Shown here: positions 7,659-16,617 of the stretch, one piece after another
How the letters are laid out: every line of letters starts with the position of its first letter
Numbering within the stretch: the stretch's first letter is position 1
Assembly (NCBI RefSeq): GCF_001907235.1
Contig: NZ_MQVS01000010.1
Location: 1 to 64,000 of the forward strand
Length of the DNA stretch: 64,000 bases
Source of the DNA: Buchananella hordeovulneris
Lineage (GTDB): Bacteria; Actinomycetota; Actinomycetes; Actinomycetales; Actinomycetaceae
Direction: 5' to 3'
Made by a program: the position numbers and the translations under genes
Notes under the pieces: generated by a model
Seen by the model: the letters and a program-made list of their open reading frames with translations, nothing else
Databases searched by the model: none
What the model was told of the DNA's origin: nothing

Positions 7659-10600
7659 ATGGAACGCACCGAGCTGCGCTACCGCGCCGACGGCGTGGAA
7701 AAGTTCTGGGAGATCAGCCTCGATAAGGAGGGGCTGCGCGTGCGGTGGGGCAAGGTCGGGGCCCGGGGCACCACCCGGAAGCTGGCCAACCCGTACGGCG
7801 ACTACCTGCTGCGCAAATACCAGTGGTGCATCGAAGACAAGCTGCGGGCCGGCTACTACCCGGTCGGCGAAGAGCCAGTGGCGCCCCGGCCCGGCCGCCC
7901 GGCCGCCAGCCACCGCCTGGCGGGTCCGGCCAAGCCGAGTGGCGTCCCCTCACCCAACGGTGTGGACGAACCAAAAGCAGGCATACCCACTGACGACGGA
8001 ACACCAGGCACCCCCGCGACAGCAGACACTGAGACGAGGCAGGCGTCGCCGCCCCTGCTCGTCAGCCCACTGCCCGCCACCGACCTGGGGCTAAACCTGA
8101 CCCCTTTCGAGGCCTGCTACTGCCTGGACGAGGCCGCCGACCTCCCCCCGGCGCCCGCGTCGTTCGACCCGACCGCCGAAGCCGAGCGGGCGGCCCGCAT
8201 CACCCACCTGACGCCCGCCGAATACGACTACCACACCGGCCACTGGCTGACCTGCACCGAGCCACTGTTTGCGGCCCTGCCGAGCAGCCAGCAGGTCAAG
8301 TGGTGGCGCGAGCACCTCGCGCGGCTGCGGGGTGCCGACTCCCCACAGCCTTATTGGGTGGGCACGGACCAGTTCCTGCCCACCTGGCTGCGGGCCACCC
8401 TCACCATTAACTGGGACAAGTCGCTGCGGACGGTGGCCGGGCAGCTGCAGGAGTACGGGCCGGATGCGCTGCTAGTGCGCGGCCTGCTCGCGCGCCGCCC
8501 CACCACCGAACTGGTCGCTGCCCGTCAGACCCTACCCACCCCACTGCCGCCCCCACTCCAGCAGGTCCACGGCATGTGGGTATTCGCCGACCGCAGCATC
8601 CTGGTGGCCGCTGCCCTGGAGGTACTGGAACCGCAAGAAGCCCGCGACCTGCTGGCCACCGTCCCGGACCAAGTACTGGGGCAGCTCAACACCGGCGACG
8701 CCTGGGTGCTGTCCCTCCTCGCCCCCACGCCCGCCGAACGGGTCGCCTTCGCCCGCCGTACCGGGGCCCGCCTGCCCGATTGGCGCGGCGTGGTGCCGTG
8801 GCTGGTCGCCACGGGCGCGGCCGGGTTCGGGCAGCTACTGGCGTGGCTGGGCCAGGCCGACGCCGACGTCGCCCCGATGCTGGTGGCCGAAGTCGGGCGG
8901 GTGGCGCACGGCCCCGGCGTCGTGCCGTTCTTCCTGCGGGCCCTGCGCACCCGCGGCGCCGCCGAAGCCGACCGTTGGCTGGCCGCGCACCTGCCGCAAC
9001 TGCTCGCCGCCCACCTGCCTGCCGCCCTGGCTCGCGCCGCGGTCCGCTACCTGCGCGCGGTCCCACCCGCCCACCTGGCCGCGGTGGCGGGGCAGGCGGC
9101 GGCCAGCCTGCAACCGTTGCTGGCGCGCGAGCTGGCGGCGGCCGCCCTGCCCGAGGCGGACAGCCCCGAGTGGTGGCGCCACGCCGTGGCGGCCCGCAAA
9201 CTCCCCCGCGGCGGCAGCGTGCCCTTCCCGGTGGCGCGCCTGGCACCGCTCGTCGTGGACGGTCACCGCCTGAGCCAGACTCAAGTGACGCAACTGTTGC
9301 GGGCGCTCGCGGCGGAGGATCGCCACCCGTTGGTGGCGCAAGTGGCGCAGCGGGTCTCCCCCGGACAGCGGGACACTTTCGCCCTGGATCTGCTGGAGCT
9401 GTGGCTGGGGGCGGGGGCGCCCACCAAGCAGGCCTGGCTGCTGTCGGGGGCCGGGTGGCTGGGTGGGGACGGTTTCGTCCACGAGCTCAGCCCCCTGATT
9501 CGGGCCTGGCCGGGGGCCAACCAGCACCAGCGAGCGGTGCGCGGCCTCGGCGCACTGGCGCGGGTGGGCAGCGACACGGCGTTGACGGAGATCGTGACGA
9601 TCGCCGAGAAGGCCAAGTTCGCGGGCATCAAGGAGCGGGCGGCCGCCGCCCTGGACGAGATTGCGGCGGCGCGCGGCCTGCGGCCGGAGGAGCTGGAGGA
9701 CCGCGTGCTGTCGACTTGCGGTCTGGACGAGCGCGGGCGGCGACAGTTCTCTTACGGGGTGCGGCAGTTCGTGGCGCATGTGACCCCGACGGGCAAGCTG
9801 GCGGTGCGGCGCCTAGACGACGGCCGCCCGGCCGGTCCGGTGTTGGCGCGCCTGCCCGCGGCCCGCCAAACCGACGACGCCGACGCGGTGGCAGCCGCCC
9901 AGGCCGAGTTCCAGTCGCTGCGCAAGAGCGTGGCGGCGGTGGCCGCTGCCCAGGTGACGCGGTTCGAGCGGGCGTTGGTGTCCGGCCGCCGCTGGCCTGC
10001 TGCGGATTTCGAGCGTTTCATCGCGGCGCATCCCGTGCTGCGCGGACTGCTGGCGGGCCTGGTGTGGGCCGTGTGGGAGGGCGAGGAGCTCGTCGCCAGT
10101 GTGCGCATTGATGACGACGGCACCGTGGTTGATGTCGCCGACCGGCCGGTGGCGCTGGCCGGGCGGGAGCTGTCGGTGGCCCACCCGCTGGACCTGGGCG
10201 AGCCCGAACGAGCCGGGTGGGCGCGCACCCTCAGCGACTACGAGCTGGTGCCGCCGTTTAAACAACTCGACCGGCCGCTCCTCGGCCTCGCGTCCGGGCA
10301 GGAGCAGGAGCTCCGGCTGTCGGGCCTGCCAACTAACCGCATTGAGCCGACCCACCTGGCGGGCCTGTTTCAGCGTGGCGGCTGGCAGCCGGGCAGCCCA
10401 GTGTGCGGCACCGTCGTGCAATTACATGCCCTGCCGCTGCGCGGCGTCGGCCTGACCCCGGTGCTGGTGCACACCGGCTTCGACCGGGTCTCCGGCATGG
10501 CGGGTTCCCGCGACCAGCAGGTGCTGGAGTTGTTTGTGCTGCGCGGGGAGGTCAATCCGCGGGAACTCAGCGAAGGCGATTCCGCGGAGCTGGCCGATTA

Positions 10601-10679
10601 CGCGCTGGTGCCCTGGGGCCGGGTGCCGCCCCGGGTGGTCAGCGAGGTGCTCGGGCTGCTGGCCCGCGTACGCGGGTAG
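7659..10679 (+). CDS. WGR-DUF4132 (MolR-like) protein
   Basis: 1006 residues. The ATG at 7659 lies 1 bp after the preceding stop; an open stretch further upstream in frame overlaps the previous gene and lacks homology. Residues 1-65 form a WGR domain: LRYRADGVEKFWEISL, then the hallmark VRWGKVGARGTTRKL. WGR domains occur in PARP-type and MolR-type proteins and are linked to nucleic-acid binding. A proline-rich linker (about 70-125) joins the common family body, which starts DLGLNLTPFEACY. The body carries VVPWLVATGAAGF, GAGWLGGDGFVHEL near residue 600 and LVWAVWEGEELVASVR. This domain order matches E. coli YehI/MolR. It ends the first polycistron; an 81-bp gap with a palindrome follows. Confidence 0.82.
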   Translation: MERTELRYRADGVEKFWEISLDKEGLRVRWGKVGARGTTRKLANPYGDYLLRKYQWCIEDKLRAGYYPVGEEPVAPRPGRPAASHRLAGPAKPSGVPSPNGVDEPKAGIPTDDGTPGTPATADTETRQASPPLLVSPLPATDLGLNLTPFEACYCLDEAADLPPAPASFDPTAEAERAARITHLTPAEYDYHTGHWLTCTEPLFAALPSSQQVKWWREHLARLRGADSPQPYWVGTDQFLPTWLRATLTINWDKSLRTVAGQLQEYGPDALLVRGLLARRPTTELVAARQTLPTPLPPPLQQVHGMWVFADRSILVAAALEVLEPQEARDLLATVPDQVLGQLNTGDAWVLSLLAPTPAERVAFARRTGARLPDWRGVVPWLVATGAAGFGQLLAWLGQADADVAPMLVAEVGRVAHGPGVVPFFLRALRTRGAAEADRWLAAHLPQLLAAHLPAALARAAVRYLRAVPPAHLAAVAGQAAASLQPLLARELAAAALPEADSPEWWRHAVAARKLPRGGSVPFPVARLAPLVVDGHRLSQTQVTQLLRALAAEDRHPLVAQVAQRVSPGQRDTFALDLLELWLGAGAPTKQAWLLSGAGWLGGDGFVHELSPLIRAWPGANQHQRAVRGLGALARVGSDTALTEIVTIAEKAKFAGIKERAAAALDEIAAARGLRPEELEDRVLSTCGLDERGRRQFSYGVRQFVAHVTPTGKLAVRRLDDGRPAGPVLARLPAARQTDDADAVAAAQAEFQSLRKSVAAVAAAQVTRFERALVSGRRWPAADFERFIAAHPVLRGLLAGLVWAVWEGEELVASVRIDDDGTVVDVADRPVALAGRELSVAHPLDLGEPERAGWARTLSDYELVPPFKQLDRPLLGLASGQEQELRLSGLPTNRIEPTHLAGLFQRGGWQPGSPVCGTVVQLHALPLRGVGLTPVLVHTGFDRVSGMAGSRDQQVLELFVLRGEVNPRELSEGDSAELADYALVPWGRVPPRVVSEVLGLLARVRG

Positions 10680-10698
10680 CGGGCAGAAGCCTCACCCC

Positions 10699-10714
10699 GT
10701 CGCAGAACTGCGAC
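10699..10714. promoter_or_regulatory. 16-bp palindrome GTCGCA-N4-TGCGAC, copy 2
   Basis: Perfect 6-bp arms around GAAC, 33 bp upstream of the -10 hexamer TAAGGT. A shared ATGTGAGCGG block begins 17 bp after the palindrome, exactly as in copy 3. Likely operator for the next gene. Confidence 0.65.
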
Positions 10715-10747
10715 GCGGCCGTCGTCCCGGATGTGAGCGGGGAGCCC

Positions 10748-10753
10748 TAAGGT
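10748..10753 (+). promoter_or_regulatory. -10 element of a predicted leaderless promoter (TAAGGT)
   Basis: TANNNT hexamer followed by only 7 bases before ATG 10761, where the transcript would be expected to start. No ribosome-binding site is present. The layout matches the next array gene at 13665. Confidence 0.5.
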
Positions 10754-10760
10754 GTGAGCC

Positions 10761-13460
10761 ATGCCGAAGAAGCCTGCATCTACCACTACCCAACCGTTGA
10801 CTGTAGACACCGCCGCCCCGGACGATCTCGGGCTGCGTTTGACAGTGTTCGAGGAGCTGTACGCCCCCGGGGCCACGCAGCCGCTGCCACTAGACGAGAC
10901 TCCTTTCGATCCGGACGCCGAGGCTGAACGGGCCGCGCGCATCGCCCGGGTCGACACCTACAAGGCCTCCTACCGTGTTGAAGGTTTCTGGCGGTTCACC
11001 GAGCCGCTGTTCACTGGCATTCCGCGGCCGGAGCGGGCCGCGTGGTGGCGGGAGTACTTCAAGCAGCACGCCCCGAAGGGCATGCCAAACTGGATCGGCC
11101 CGCTGGAGATCCTGCCCGCCTGGCTGGAGACGTTGCTGCTCCTGGACTCCCGGCGGCCCCTGCCCGAACTGCTGGAGGCGCTGCACAGCCTGCAAAAGCA
11201 GCACTCCCACTACCACGTGGTGTGCCAAATCCCGGCCGCACTGCACCTGTGGAGCGAAGCGGAGGTGGCGGCCGCGCGCGCCGCCCTGCCTTCCCCGCTG
11301 CCGCCCCTGATCGTGCCCACCCAGCGCGGCAACTACATCCACGACATGCTGGACGCCAGCCCGCACCTGCAAGCTGCTTCCCTTGCCGCCCTGTCGGAGG
11401 CGGATATGGCGGCAATGAGCGGATCCGCCACCGGATGTTTGACGTCGTGGTCGTACACTGACACCGTTTTGCTCAGTCTCGTCTTCCCCACCGTGGAGCA
11501 GCGGGTGGCGTTTGCCCGCCGCACCGGGGCCAACATCAGTTCCTGGCGGGCGGCGGTGCCGTGGCTGGTGGGGACCGGCACGGCGGGCTTCCCTCTACTG
11601 CTTGAGACCGTGAACTCGCTCGGCAAGGAGCACGCCCTGGTCGTCGTCCAGATGCTCGCCGAGGCGGGGCACGGCCCGGCAATGACCGAGCTCTTCCTGG
11701 ACTTGCTGTCCACCAAGGCTGGCCCGGCTGCCGACCAGTGGCTGCGCGCCCACCTCCCCCAGGCGCTGGCTGCGCGCCTGACCCCGGCCCGGGCCGCCGC
11801 CCTAGCCCCGTTCCTGCGGGAGGTACCCATTGCCGAGCTGCGGGCCGTGGCCGAGCAGACCAGTGGCGCCACCCGCGCCGTCGTCGACGAGATCCTGGCG
11901 GAGGCCGACCTGCCCGAGCTGCCCGCGGCCAGCGACTGGTGGGCGGCGGCGCGCGGGCGGGCGGAGTTGCCCCCGGCCAGCAAGCTGCCCTTCGTCCCGT
12001 CCGTTCTGCCGCCCGTGGTGCTCACCACCGTCGACGGCTCGGTGCGCCTGTCGCAAGAACAGGTCGGGGAGCTGCTGCGGGCGCTGGCGGCCCCCGAGCG
12101 CCACCCGCTGGTGGAAGCGGTGGCCGAGCGGGCGACGCCCGCCAGCCGGGACCGGTTCGTCATCGGGGTGGTCGCCGCTTGGCTCACGGGCGGGGCCCCC
12201 AACAACCGTGCCTGGTTGCTGACGGGCAGCGGCTGGCTCGGCAGCGACGGCTTCGTCCATTACCTGACGCCGCTGGTGCGGGAGTGGCCGGGCGTGGCGC
12301 AACACCAGCGCGCTGTGAAGGGGCTGACCGCCCTGGCCAACGTCGCCTCCGAGCTGGCGTTGAGCCAGATCTCGGGCATCGCCGCGAAGGTGAAGTTCGC
12401 CGCGATCAAGAAGCGGGCGGGCGAGGCCATGGAGGAGATCGCCGCGGCCCGCGGGCTCTCCCGCGACGAGCTGGAGGACCGCATCCTGCCCACCGGCGGG
12501 CTGGACGCGCGCGGTCAGCGCCACTTCGACTACGGGGCCCGCCGCTTCGTGGCGTACCTGACCCCGGAGGCCAAGCTTGTCTTCCGGCTCCTGGATGAGC
12601 AGGAGCGCCCCACTGGCAAGGTGCTGACCTCCCTGCCTAAGCCCAACAAGTCTGACGACGCGGACCGCGCGGCGGCCGCCCGCGACGAGGCCAAGGTGTT
12701 GAAGAAGACCGTCACCACGCTGGCCAAGCTGCAGGTCGAGCGCTTCGAGCGGGCCCTGGTGACGCAGCGCCGCTGGGCCGCCGCCGATTTCACCAACTAC
12801 ATTGCCGCCCACCCGCTCTTGGCTGGGTTGCTGGCCGGGCTGATCTGGGCCGTCTGGGACGGCGATACGCTGCGGGCCACCGGGCGCCTGGAGGAGGGGC
12901 AGCTGGTGGACCGGGACGACGAGCCGCTGCAGCTTGGGGATCTGCACGTCACCTTGGCCCATCCCCTCGATCTCGACGAGGAGACGCGCGCCGGGTGGGC
13001 CGAGGTGTTGGCCGACTATGAGCTGACCACTCCCTTTAAGCAGCTGGATCGCCCGGTCTATGCGCTGCCGACCGGTCAGGGCGACGACTTCTTCCTCCAG
13101 GGTCTGCCCACCGCCCCCATAGCCGCAGCCAAGCTCGTCGGCGCCGCCACTAAGCGCGGCTGGCAGCGCGGGGCGGCCCTGGACGCGGGTGTGTACTGCC
13201 TCTTCGGGTTGCCGCTGCCGTCCTGCAATGTCACTGCGGTCCTGCTGTTCGAGGACGGCATGTGGATGGGCTCGCCCAGCGACAACGAGGACCAGAAGCT
13301 CAGTCAGCTCTACCTCCGGCGCGGCTTGGACGACCCCGGCTCCCTGGGGTGGGGCGATCCGGATAAGGACCGCGCGGACAACCTCCTGGTGCCGTGGCAC
13401 GAGCTGCCGCCCGCGCTGGCCAGCGAGATCATCGCGCTGGTCGAGCAGCTGCGCGGTTAG
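10761..13460 (+). CDS. DUF4132-family protein, full-length paralogue
   Basis: 899 residues; ATG 10761 is probably read from a leaderless mRNA. A short Ser/Thr/Pro-rich lead (about 25 residues) precedes DLGLRLTVFEELYAPG. No WGR domain. Blocks: WWREYFKQH, LPAWLETLLLL, AVPWLVGTGTAGF, GSGWLGSDGFVHYL near residue 490, EEIAAARGLSRDELED, LIWAVWDGDTLRATGRL and EVLADYELTTPFKQL. The C-terminal half is strikingly close to the next paralogue, down to runs of identical DNA, while the N-terminal halves differ more, which suggests gene conversion. It has its own palindrome and promoter upstream and a strong terminator downstream, so it is probably monocistronic. Confidence 0.82.
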   Translation: MPKKPASTTTQPLTVDTAAPDDLGLRLTVFEELYAPGATQPLPLDETPFDPDAEAERAARIARVDTYKASYRVEGFWRFTEPLFTGIPRPERAAWWREYFKQHAPKGMPNWIGPLEILPAWLETLLLLDSRRPLPELLEALHSLQKQHSHYHVVCQIPAALHLWSEAEVAAARAALPSPLPPLIVPTQRGNYIHDMLDASPHLQAASLAALSEADMAAMSGSATGCLTSWSYTDTVLLSLVFPTVEQRVAFARRTGANISSWRAAVPWLVGTGTAGFPLLLETVNSLGKEHALVVVQMLAEAGHGPAMTELFLDLLSTKAGPAADQWLRAHLPQALAARLTPARAAALAPFLREVPIAELRAVAEQTSGATRAVVDEILAEADLPELPAASDWWAAARGRAELPPASKLPFVPSVLPPVVLTTVDGSVRLSQEQVGELLRALAAPERHPLVEAVAERATPASRDRFVIGVVAAWLTGGAPNNRAWLLTGSGWLGSDGFVHYLTPLVREWPGVAQHQRAVKGLTALANVASELALSQISGIAAKVKFAAIKKRAGEAMEEIAAARGLSRDELEDRILPTGGLDARGQRHFDYGARRFVAYLTPEAKLVFRLLDEQERPTGKVLTSLPKPNKSDDADRAAAARDEAKVLKKTVTTLAKLQVERFERALVTQRRWAAADFTNYIAAHPLLAGLLAGLIWAVWDGDTLRATGRLEEGQLVDRDDEPLQLGDLHVTLAHPLDLDEETRAGWAEVLADYELTTPFKQLDRPVYALPTGQGDDFFLQGLPTAPIAAAKLVGAATKRGWQRGAALDAGVYCLFGLPLPSCNVTAVLLFEDGMWMGSPSDNEDQKLSQLYLRRGLDDPGSLGWGDPDKDRADNLLVPWHELPPALASEIIALVEQLRG

Positions 13461-13465
13461 GCTCC

Positions 13466-13500
13466 CCGGGCCGGGCATCTTGCCCGGCCCGGTTTCCTCT
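13466..13500 (+). terminator. Intrinsic terminator after DUF4132 gene
   Basis: Perfect 12-bp GC stem (13466-13477 with 13481-13492), TCT loop, followed by TTTCCTCT. It starts 5 bp after the stop codon and separates this gene from the next array member. Confidence 0.8.
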
Positions 13501-13510
13501 GCCCGGCGAG

Positions 13511-13610
13511 GCCCGGTCGCCACTGCCCCAGCCCGGTCGCCACTGCCCCAGCCCGGTCGCCACTGCCCCAGCCCGGTCGCCACTGCCCCAGCCCGGTCGC
13601 CACTGCCTCA
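13511..13610. repeat. Five tandem copies of a 20-bp repeat
   Basis: Unit GCCCGGTCGCCACTGCCCCA repeated at 13511, 13531, 13551, 13571 and 13591, the last with one change. A sixth unit starts at 13611 with the same first ten bases but then becomes the palindrome at 13616-13631. The core GTCGC-CAC-TGC resembles a shortened form of that palindrome, so the array may be a run of weak or decayed operator half-sites. Confidence 0.9.
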
Positions 13611-13615
13611 GCCCG

Positions 13616-13631
13616 GTCGCAACACTGCGAC
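13616..13631. promoter_or_regulatory. 16-bp palindrome GTCGCA-N4-TGCGAC, copy 3
   Basis: Perfect 6-bp arms around ACAC, directly after the 20-bp tandem repeats and 33 bp upstream of the -10 hexamer TATGCT. The ATGTGAGCGG block lies at 13648, the same offset as in copy 2. Confidence 0.65.
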
Positions 13632-13664
13632 ACCGGCGGGGCCAAAAATGTGAGCGGCACCTCC

Positions 13665-13670
13665 TATGCT
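13665..13670 (+). promoter_or_regulatory. -10 element of a predicted leaderless promoter (TATGCT)
   Basis: TANNNT hexamer with 7 bases to GTG 13678. An in-frame ATG at 13666 lies inside this hexamer and would not be transcribed, so GTG 13678 is the preferred start. Confidence 0.5.
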
Positions 13671-13677
13671 CGGGGCC

Positions 13678-16569
13678 GTGAAGACGCGACTGCATGACCC
13701 CGCTGACCCGGACAAGTTCTGGTATCTCGACGCCGTCACCGACCAGGTGACCATCAAGTTCGGCCGCCACGGTGGCCGCGCCACCACCCGCACCACCCAG
13801 TATCCGGACGCGGAGGCGGCGGCCGCGGCCGCCGCCAAGCAGGTGGCGGCCAAGGAGAAGGCGGGGTTTGTGCCCGATCCGCGTGGGCCGCGCCGGGCGC
13901 TGCGCCCGGGTATCGCCCGCCCGGCGGGTGGCAGGGCCCGCGCCACTGCCCCGGTGGAGCCGCTGCGCGTCGACACCGCGGATCCGGCGGATCTTGGGCT
14001 GATCGTCTGGCCGTTGGAGGAGGCCTACCTGCCGGGCGCGCCGGTGGCGTTCGCCCCGGAGGCGGGACCGTTTGATCCGCAGGCGGAGGCCGAGCGGGCG
14101 GCGCGCATCGCCCAGAAGGCCGACTTCAAGGACGGCAGCTACCTGGTGCCCCGGTGGGTCTTCACCGAGCCGGTCTTCACGGGGGTGCCGAGCCCGGAGA
14201 AGGTCGAGTGGTGGAAGAACTACTTCCGCCGCCACCGCACCCGCGGGGAAAACATCTACCGGTACGGCGACGAGTGGGTCGAGTTGCCGCCGCACGTGGC
14301 CGTGTTCCTGGAGGCCGATTTCTCTCTTCCCCTGAAGGAGCTGGTAAAGGTTTTCAGCGAGCGGCGTCAGACCCCACTGCTGCTGCGGGGCCTGGCGGGT
14401 GGACGGCCCGAGGCCGAGGTGGCGGCGGTCCGCGCGAACGTGGCCACCAACCTGCGCACCCTGATGCAGCACGGCAGCTGGTGGAAAGCTGATGTTTTAT
14501 TCCCAACGATCGGGGCCCTGGAAGCGATACCGGAGGAGGAGCTACAAGAGGTAGCGGAGCAGTTGACGCACCGCGGCTCATCAGAGTGGATGCTATTCAC
14601 GCTGGGGCTACCAACCGCCGCCGCGCGCGTGGCCTACGCCACCAAAGTGCGCTATGGCTGGATGCGGACGTGGCGCAGCGTGGTGGCCTGGCTGCTCGGC
14701 ACCGGCGCGGAGGGGTTTGCCGCGTTGCGCGCCTCGGTTGAGGAGGCCAGCAAGCCGCAGGCGGAGGCCATGGTCAAGGAAGCGGCGCTGCGGCTGCACG
14801 GCCCCGGGGCGGTGGCCCTGTTCGCGCAACTGTTGGACACCGCGGCGGCGGGCCCGGCCACCGAGTGGCTCACCGACCACCTGCCGCAGGTGCTGCGCGC
14901 CGCGCTTTCCCGCCCGCAGGCCAGCAAGTTGCTGCCGCTGCTGCGGAACCAGCCGCTCGCCGAGCTGCGGGAAATCCATTCCCAGACCACGGGCGGTATC
15001 CACGCGGTAATCGGCGAGGTGCTGGCAGAAGGCGAGCTGGCAGAGCTGGCGGCCGACGCCGCCTGGTGGGTGGAGGCGGCCACCGACCTGCCGAAGGCGG
15101 TCAAGCTGCCGTTCCCCGCCAGCGCGCTGCCGCCGGTGGTGGTAGACGAAGCGGGCACGCTAGTGCGGCTATCGCAGGCCCAGGCCGGGCAGCTGCTGCA
15201 GGCCCTGTCGGCGCCCGAGCGGCATCCGCTGGTGGCCGCAGTGGCCGAGCGGGCGACGCCCGCCAGCCGCGACCGGTTCGCCGTCAGTTCCCTGGAGGGA
15301 TGGCTGCGGGCCGGGGCCCCCAGCAACCGTGCCTGGCTGCTGACCAACTCCGGTTGGCTCGGCGGCGACGGCCTCGTGCACTTCCTGGCGCCCCTGGTGC
15401 GGGGGTGGCCCGGGGAGGGCAGGCACCAGCGGGCGGTCAAGGGGCTGACGGCCCTGGCCAACTGCGGCAGCGAGCTGGCGCTCGCCGAGATCGCCGCCAT
15501 CGCCGATAGGGTCAAGTTCGCCGCCATCAAACGCCGGGCGGGCGAGGCCATGGAGGAGATCGCCGCCGCCCGCGGCCTGTCCCGCGAAGAGCTCAACGAC
15601 CGGATCGTGCCGACCGGCGGCCTGGATGAGCGAGGACAGCGGCACTACGACTACGGAGCCCGGCAGTTCGTGGCGTACCTAACGCCGGAGGGCAAGCTCG
15701 TCGTCCGCCAGCGCGACGAAACCGGACGCCTGAGCGGCAAGGTACTGACCAGCCTGCCGCGCCCCAACAAGAGTGACGACACCGCCCTCGCCGACGAGGC
15801 GCGCGCCGACTTCCAGACGGTGAAGAAGACGGTGACGGCACTAGCCAAGAGCCAGCTGGCACGCTTCGAGCAGGCGCTGGTGACACAGCGCCGGTGGCAG
15901 GCAGCGGACTTCACTGCCTTCATCGCCTCCCACCCGGTGCTGCGCGGTCTGCTGGCGGCGCTGGTGTGGGCGGTGTGGGACGGCGAGACCCTGGTGGCCA
16001 CCGGCCGCCTAGAGGACGGGCAGCTGGTGGACATCGACGACGAACCGGTGAAGCTTGCCGGGCGGGAGCTGTCCGTCGCCCATCCGCTGGACTTGGAGGC
16101 CCAACACCTGGCGGATTGGGCGCTAACGCTCACCGACTACGAGCTGTCGGCCCCGTTCAAGCAGCTGGACCGCCCCGTCTACACGCTGCACCCGGACCAG
16201 GGCGACGACATTTTCCTGCACGGCCTGTCCCCCGAGCCTGTCCCGGCGGGCAAGCTGATGGGGTCCCTGACTAAGCAGGGTTGGCAGATAGGCGAGGTCG
16301 GCGACGGCGGCATCTTCACCAGTTTCGTCCTGCCGTTGGCAAGCGTCGGCTGCACCGTGGTGCTGGAGTTCGGTGACGGGCTCTGGCCGGGCTACTCAAG
16401 CGACCAGGACGATCAGACCGTGGAGCGCGTCTGGCTGGAGAAGGGTCTGCTGTCCGGCAACTGGTACACGCCGCCCGCCAGCGAGGCGCAGACGGTGCGG
16501 TGGGACAGCCTGCCGCCGAAGCTGCTGAGCGCCACGCTCGGCACGTTGGTCCCGCTGGGTTGGAGCTGA
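13678..16569 (+). CDS. WGR-DUF4132 (MolR-like) protein
   Basis: 963 residues from GTG 13678. Residues 1-65 form a divergent WGR domain: KTRLHDPADPDKFWYLDAV, then VTIKFGRHGGRATTRT, where FGR replaces WGR, followed by an alanine-rich helix. A basic Pro/Arg linker leads into the family body at DLGLIVWPLEEAYLPG. Blocks: WWKNYFRRH, SVVAWLLGTGAEGF, NSGWLGGDGLVHFL near residue 560, KGLTALANCGSELALAEI, LVWAVWDGETLVATGRL and LTDYELSAPFKQL. The C-terminal half is nearly the same as in the preceding paralogue. The AAA+ ATPase gene follows 48 bp later on the same strand, the pairing known from E. coli yehI and the nearby yehL. Confidence 0.82.
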   Translation: MKTRLHDPADPDKFWYLDAVTDQVTIKFGRHGGRATTRTTQYPDAEAAAAAAAKQVAAKEKAGFVPDPRGPRRALRPGIARPAGGRARATAPVEPLRVDTADPADLGLIVWPLEEAYLPGAPVAFAPEAGPFDPQAEAERAARIAQKADFKDGSYLVPRWVFTEPVFTGVPSPEKVEWWKNYFRRHRTRGENIYRYGDEWVELPPHVAVFLEADFSLPLKELVKVFSERRQTPLLLRGLAGGRPEAEVAAVRANVATNLRTLMQHGSWWKADVLFPTIGALEAIPEEELQEVAEQLTHRGSSEWMLFTLGLPTAAARVAYATKVRYGWMRTWRSVVAWLLGTGAEGFAALRASVEEASKPQAEAMVKEAALRLHGPGAVALFAQLLDTAAAGPATEWLTDHLPQVLRAALSRPQASKLLPLLRNQPLAELREIHSQTTGGIHAVIGEVLAEGELAELAADAAWWVEAATDLPKAVKLPFPASALPPVVVDEAGTLVRLSQAQAGQLLQALSAPERHPLVAAVAERATPASRDRFAVSSLEGWLRAGAPSNRAWLLTNSGWLGGDGLVHFLAPLVRGWPGEGRHQRAVKGLTALANCGSELALAEIAAIADRVKFAAIKRRAGEAMEEIAAARGLSREELNDRIVPTGGLDERGQRHYDYGARQFVAYLTPEGKLVVRQRDETGRLSGKVLTSLPRPNKSDDTALADEARADFQTVKKTVTALAKSQLARFEQALVTQRRWQAADFTAFIASHPVLRGLLAALVWAVWDGETLVATGRLEDGQLVDIDDEPVKLAGRELSVAHPLDLEAQHLADWALTLTDYELSAPFKQLDRPVYTLHPDQGDDIFLHGLSPEPVPAGKLMGSLTKQGWQIGEVGDGGIFTSFVLPLASVGCTVVLEFGDGLWPGYSSDQDDQTVERVWLEKGLLSGNWYTPPASEAQTVRWDSLPPKLLSATLGTLVPLGWS

Positions 16570-16617
16570 GAGCACGAACGTCTTGCGGGATAATGCCTGC
16601 GGCCGGAAGGAGAAAAC

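Noticed and set aside
11802-13583. Long antisense open frame (593 codons) opposite a DUF4132 gene, and similar ones at 4556-5914 and 2217-3167
   Set aside because: High GC creates long open antisense frames; these have Arg/Gln/Pro/Gly-biased composition, no family motifs, and lie fully opposite well-supported genes.
13511-13610. CRISPR-like array at the 20-bp repeat
   Set aside because: The units are directly contiguous with no spacers; it is a simple tandem repeat.
453-16569. Assigning the DUF4132 proteins a molybdate-regulation role from the name MolR
   Set aside because: No molybdate transport or cofactor gene lies nearby and the historic name does not establish function.
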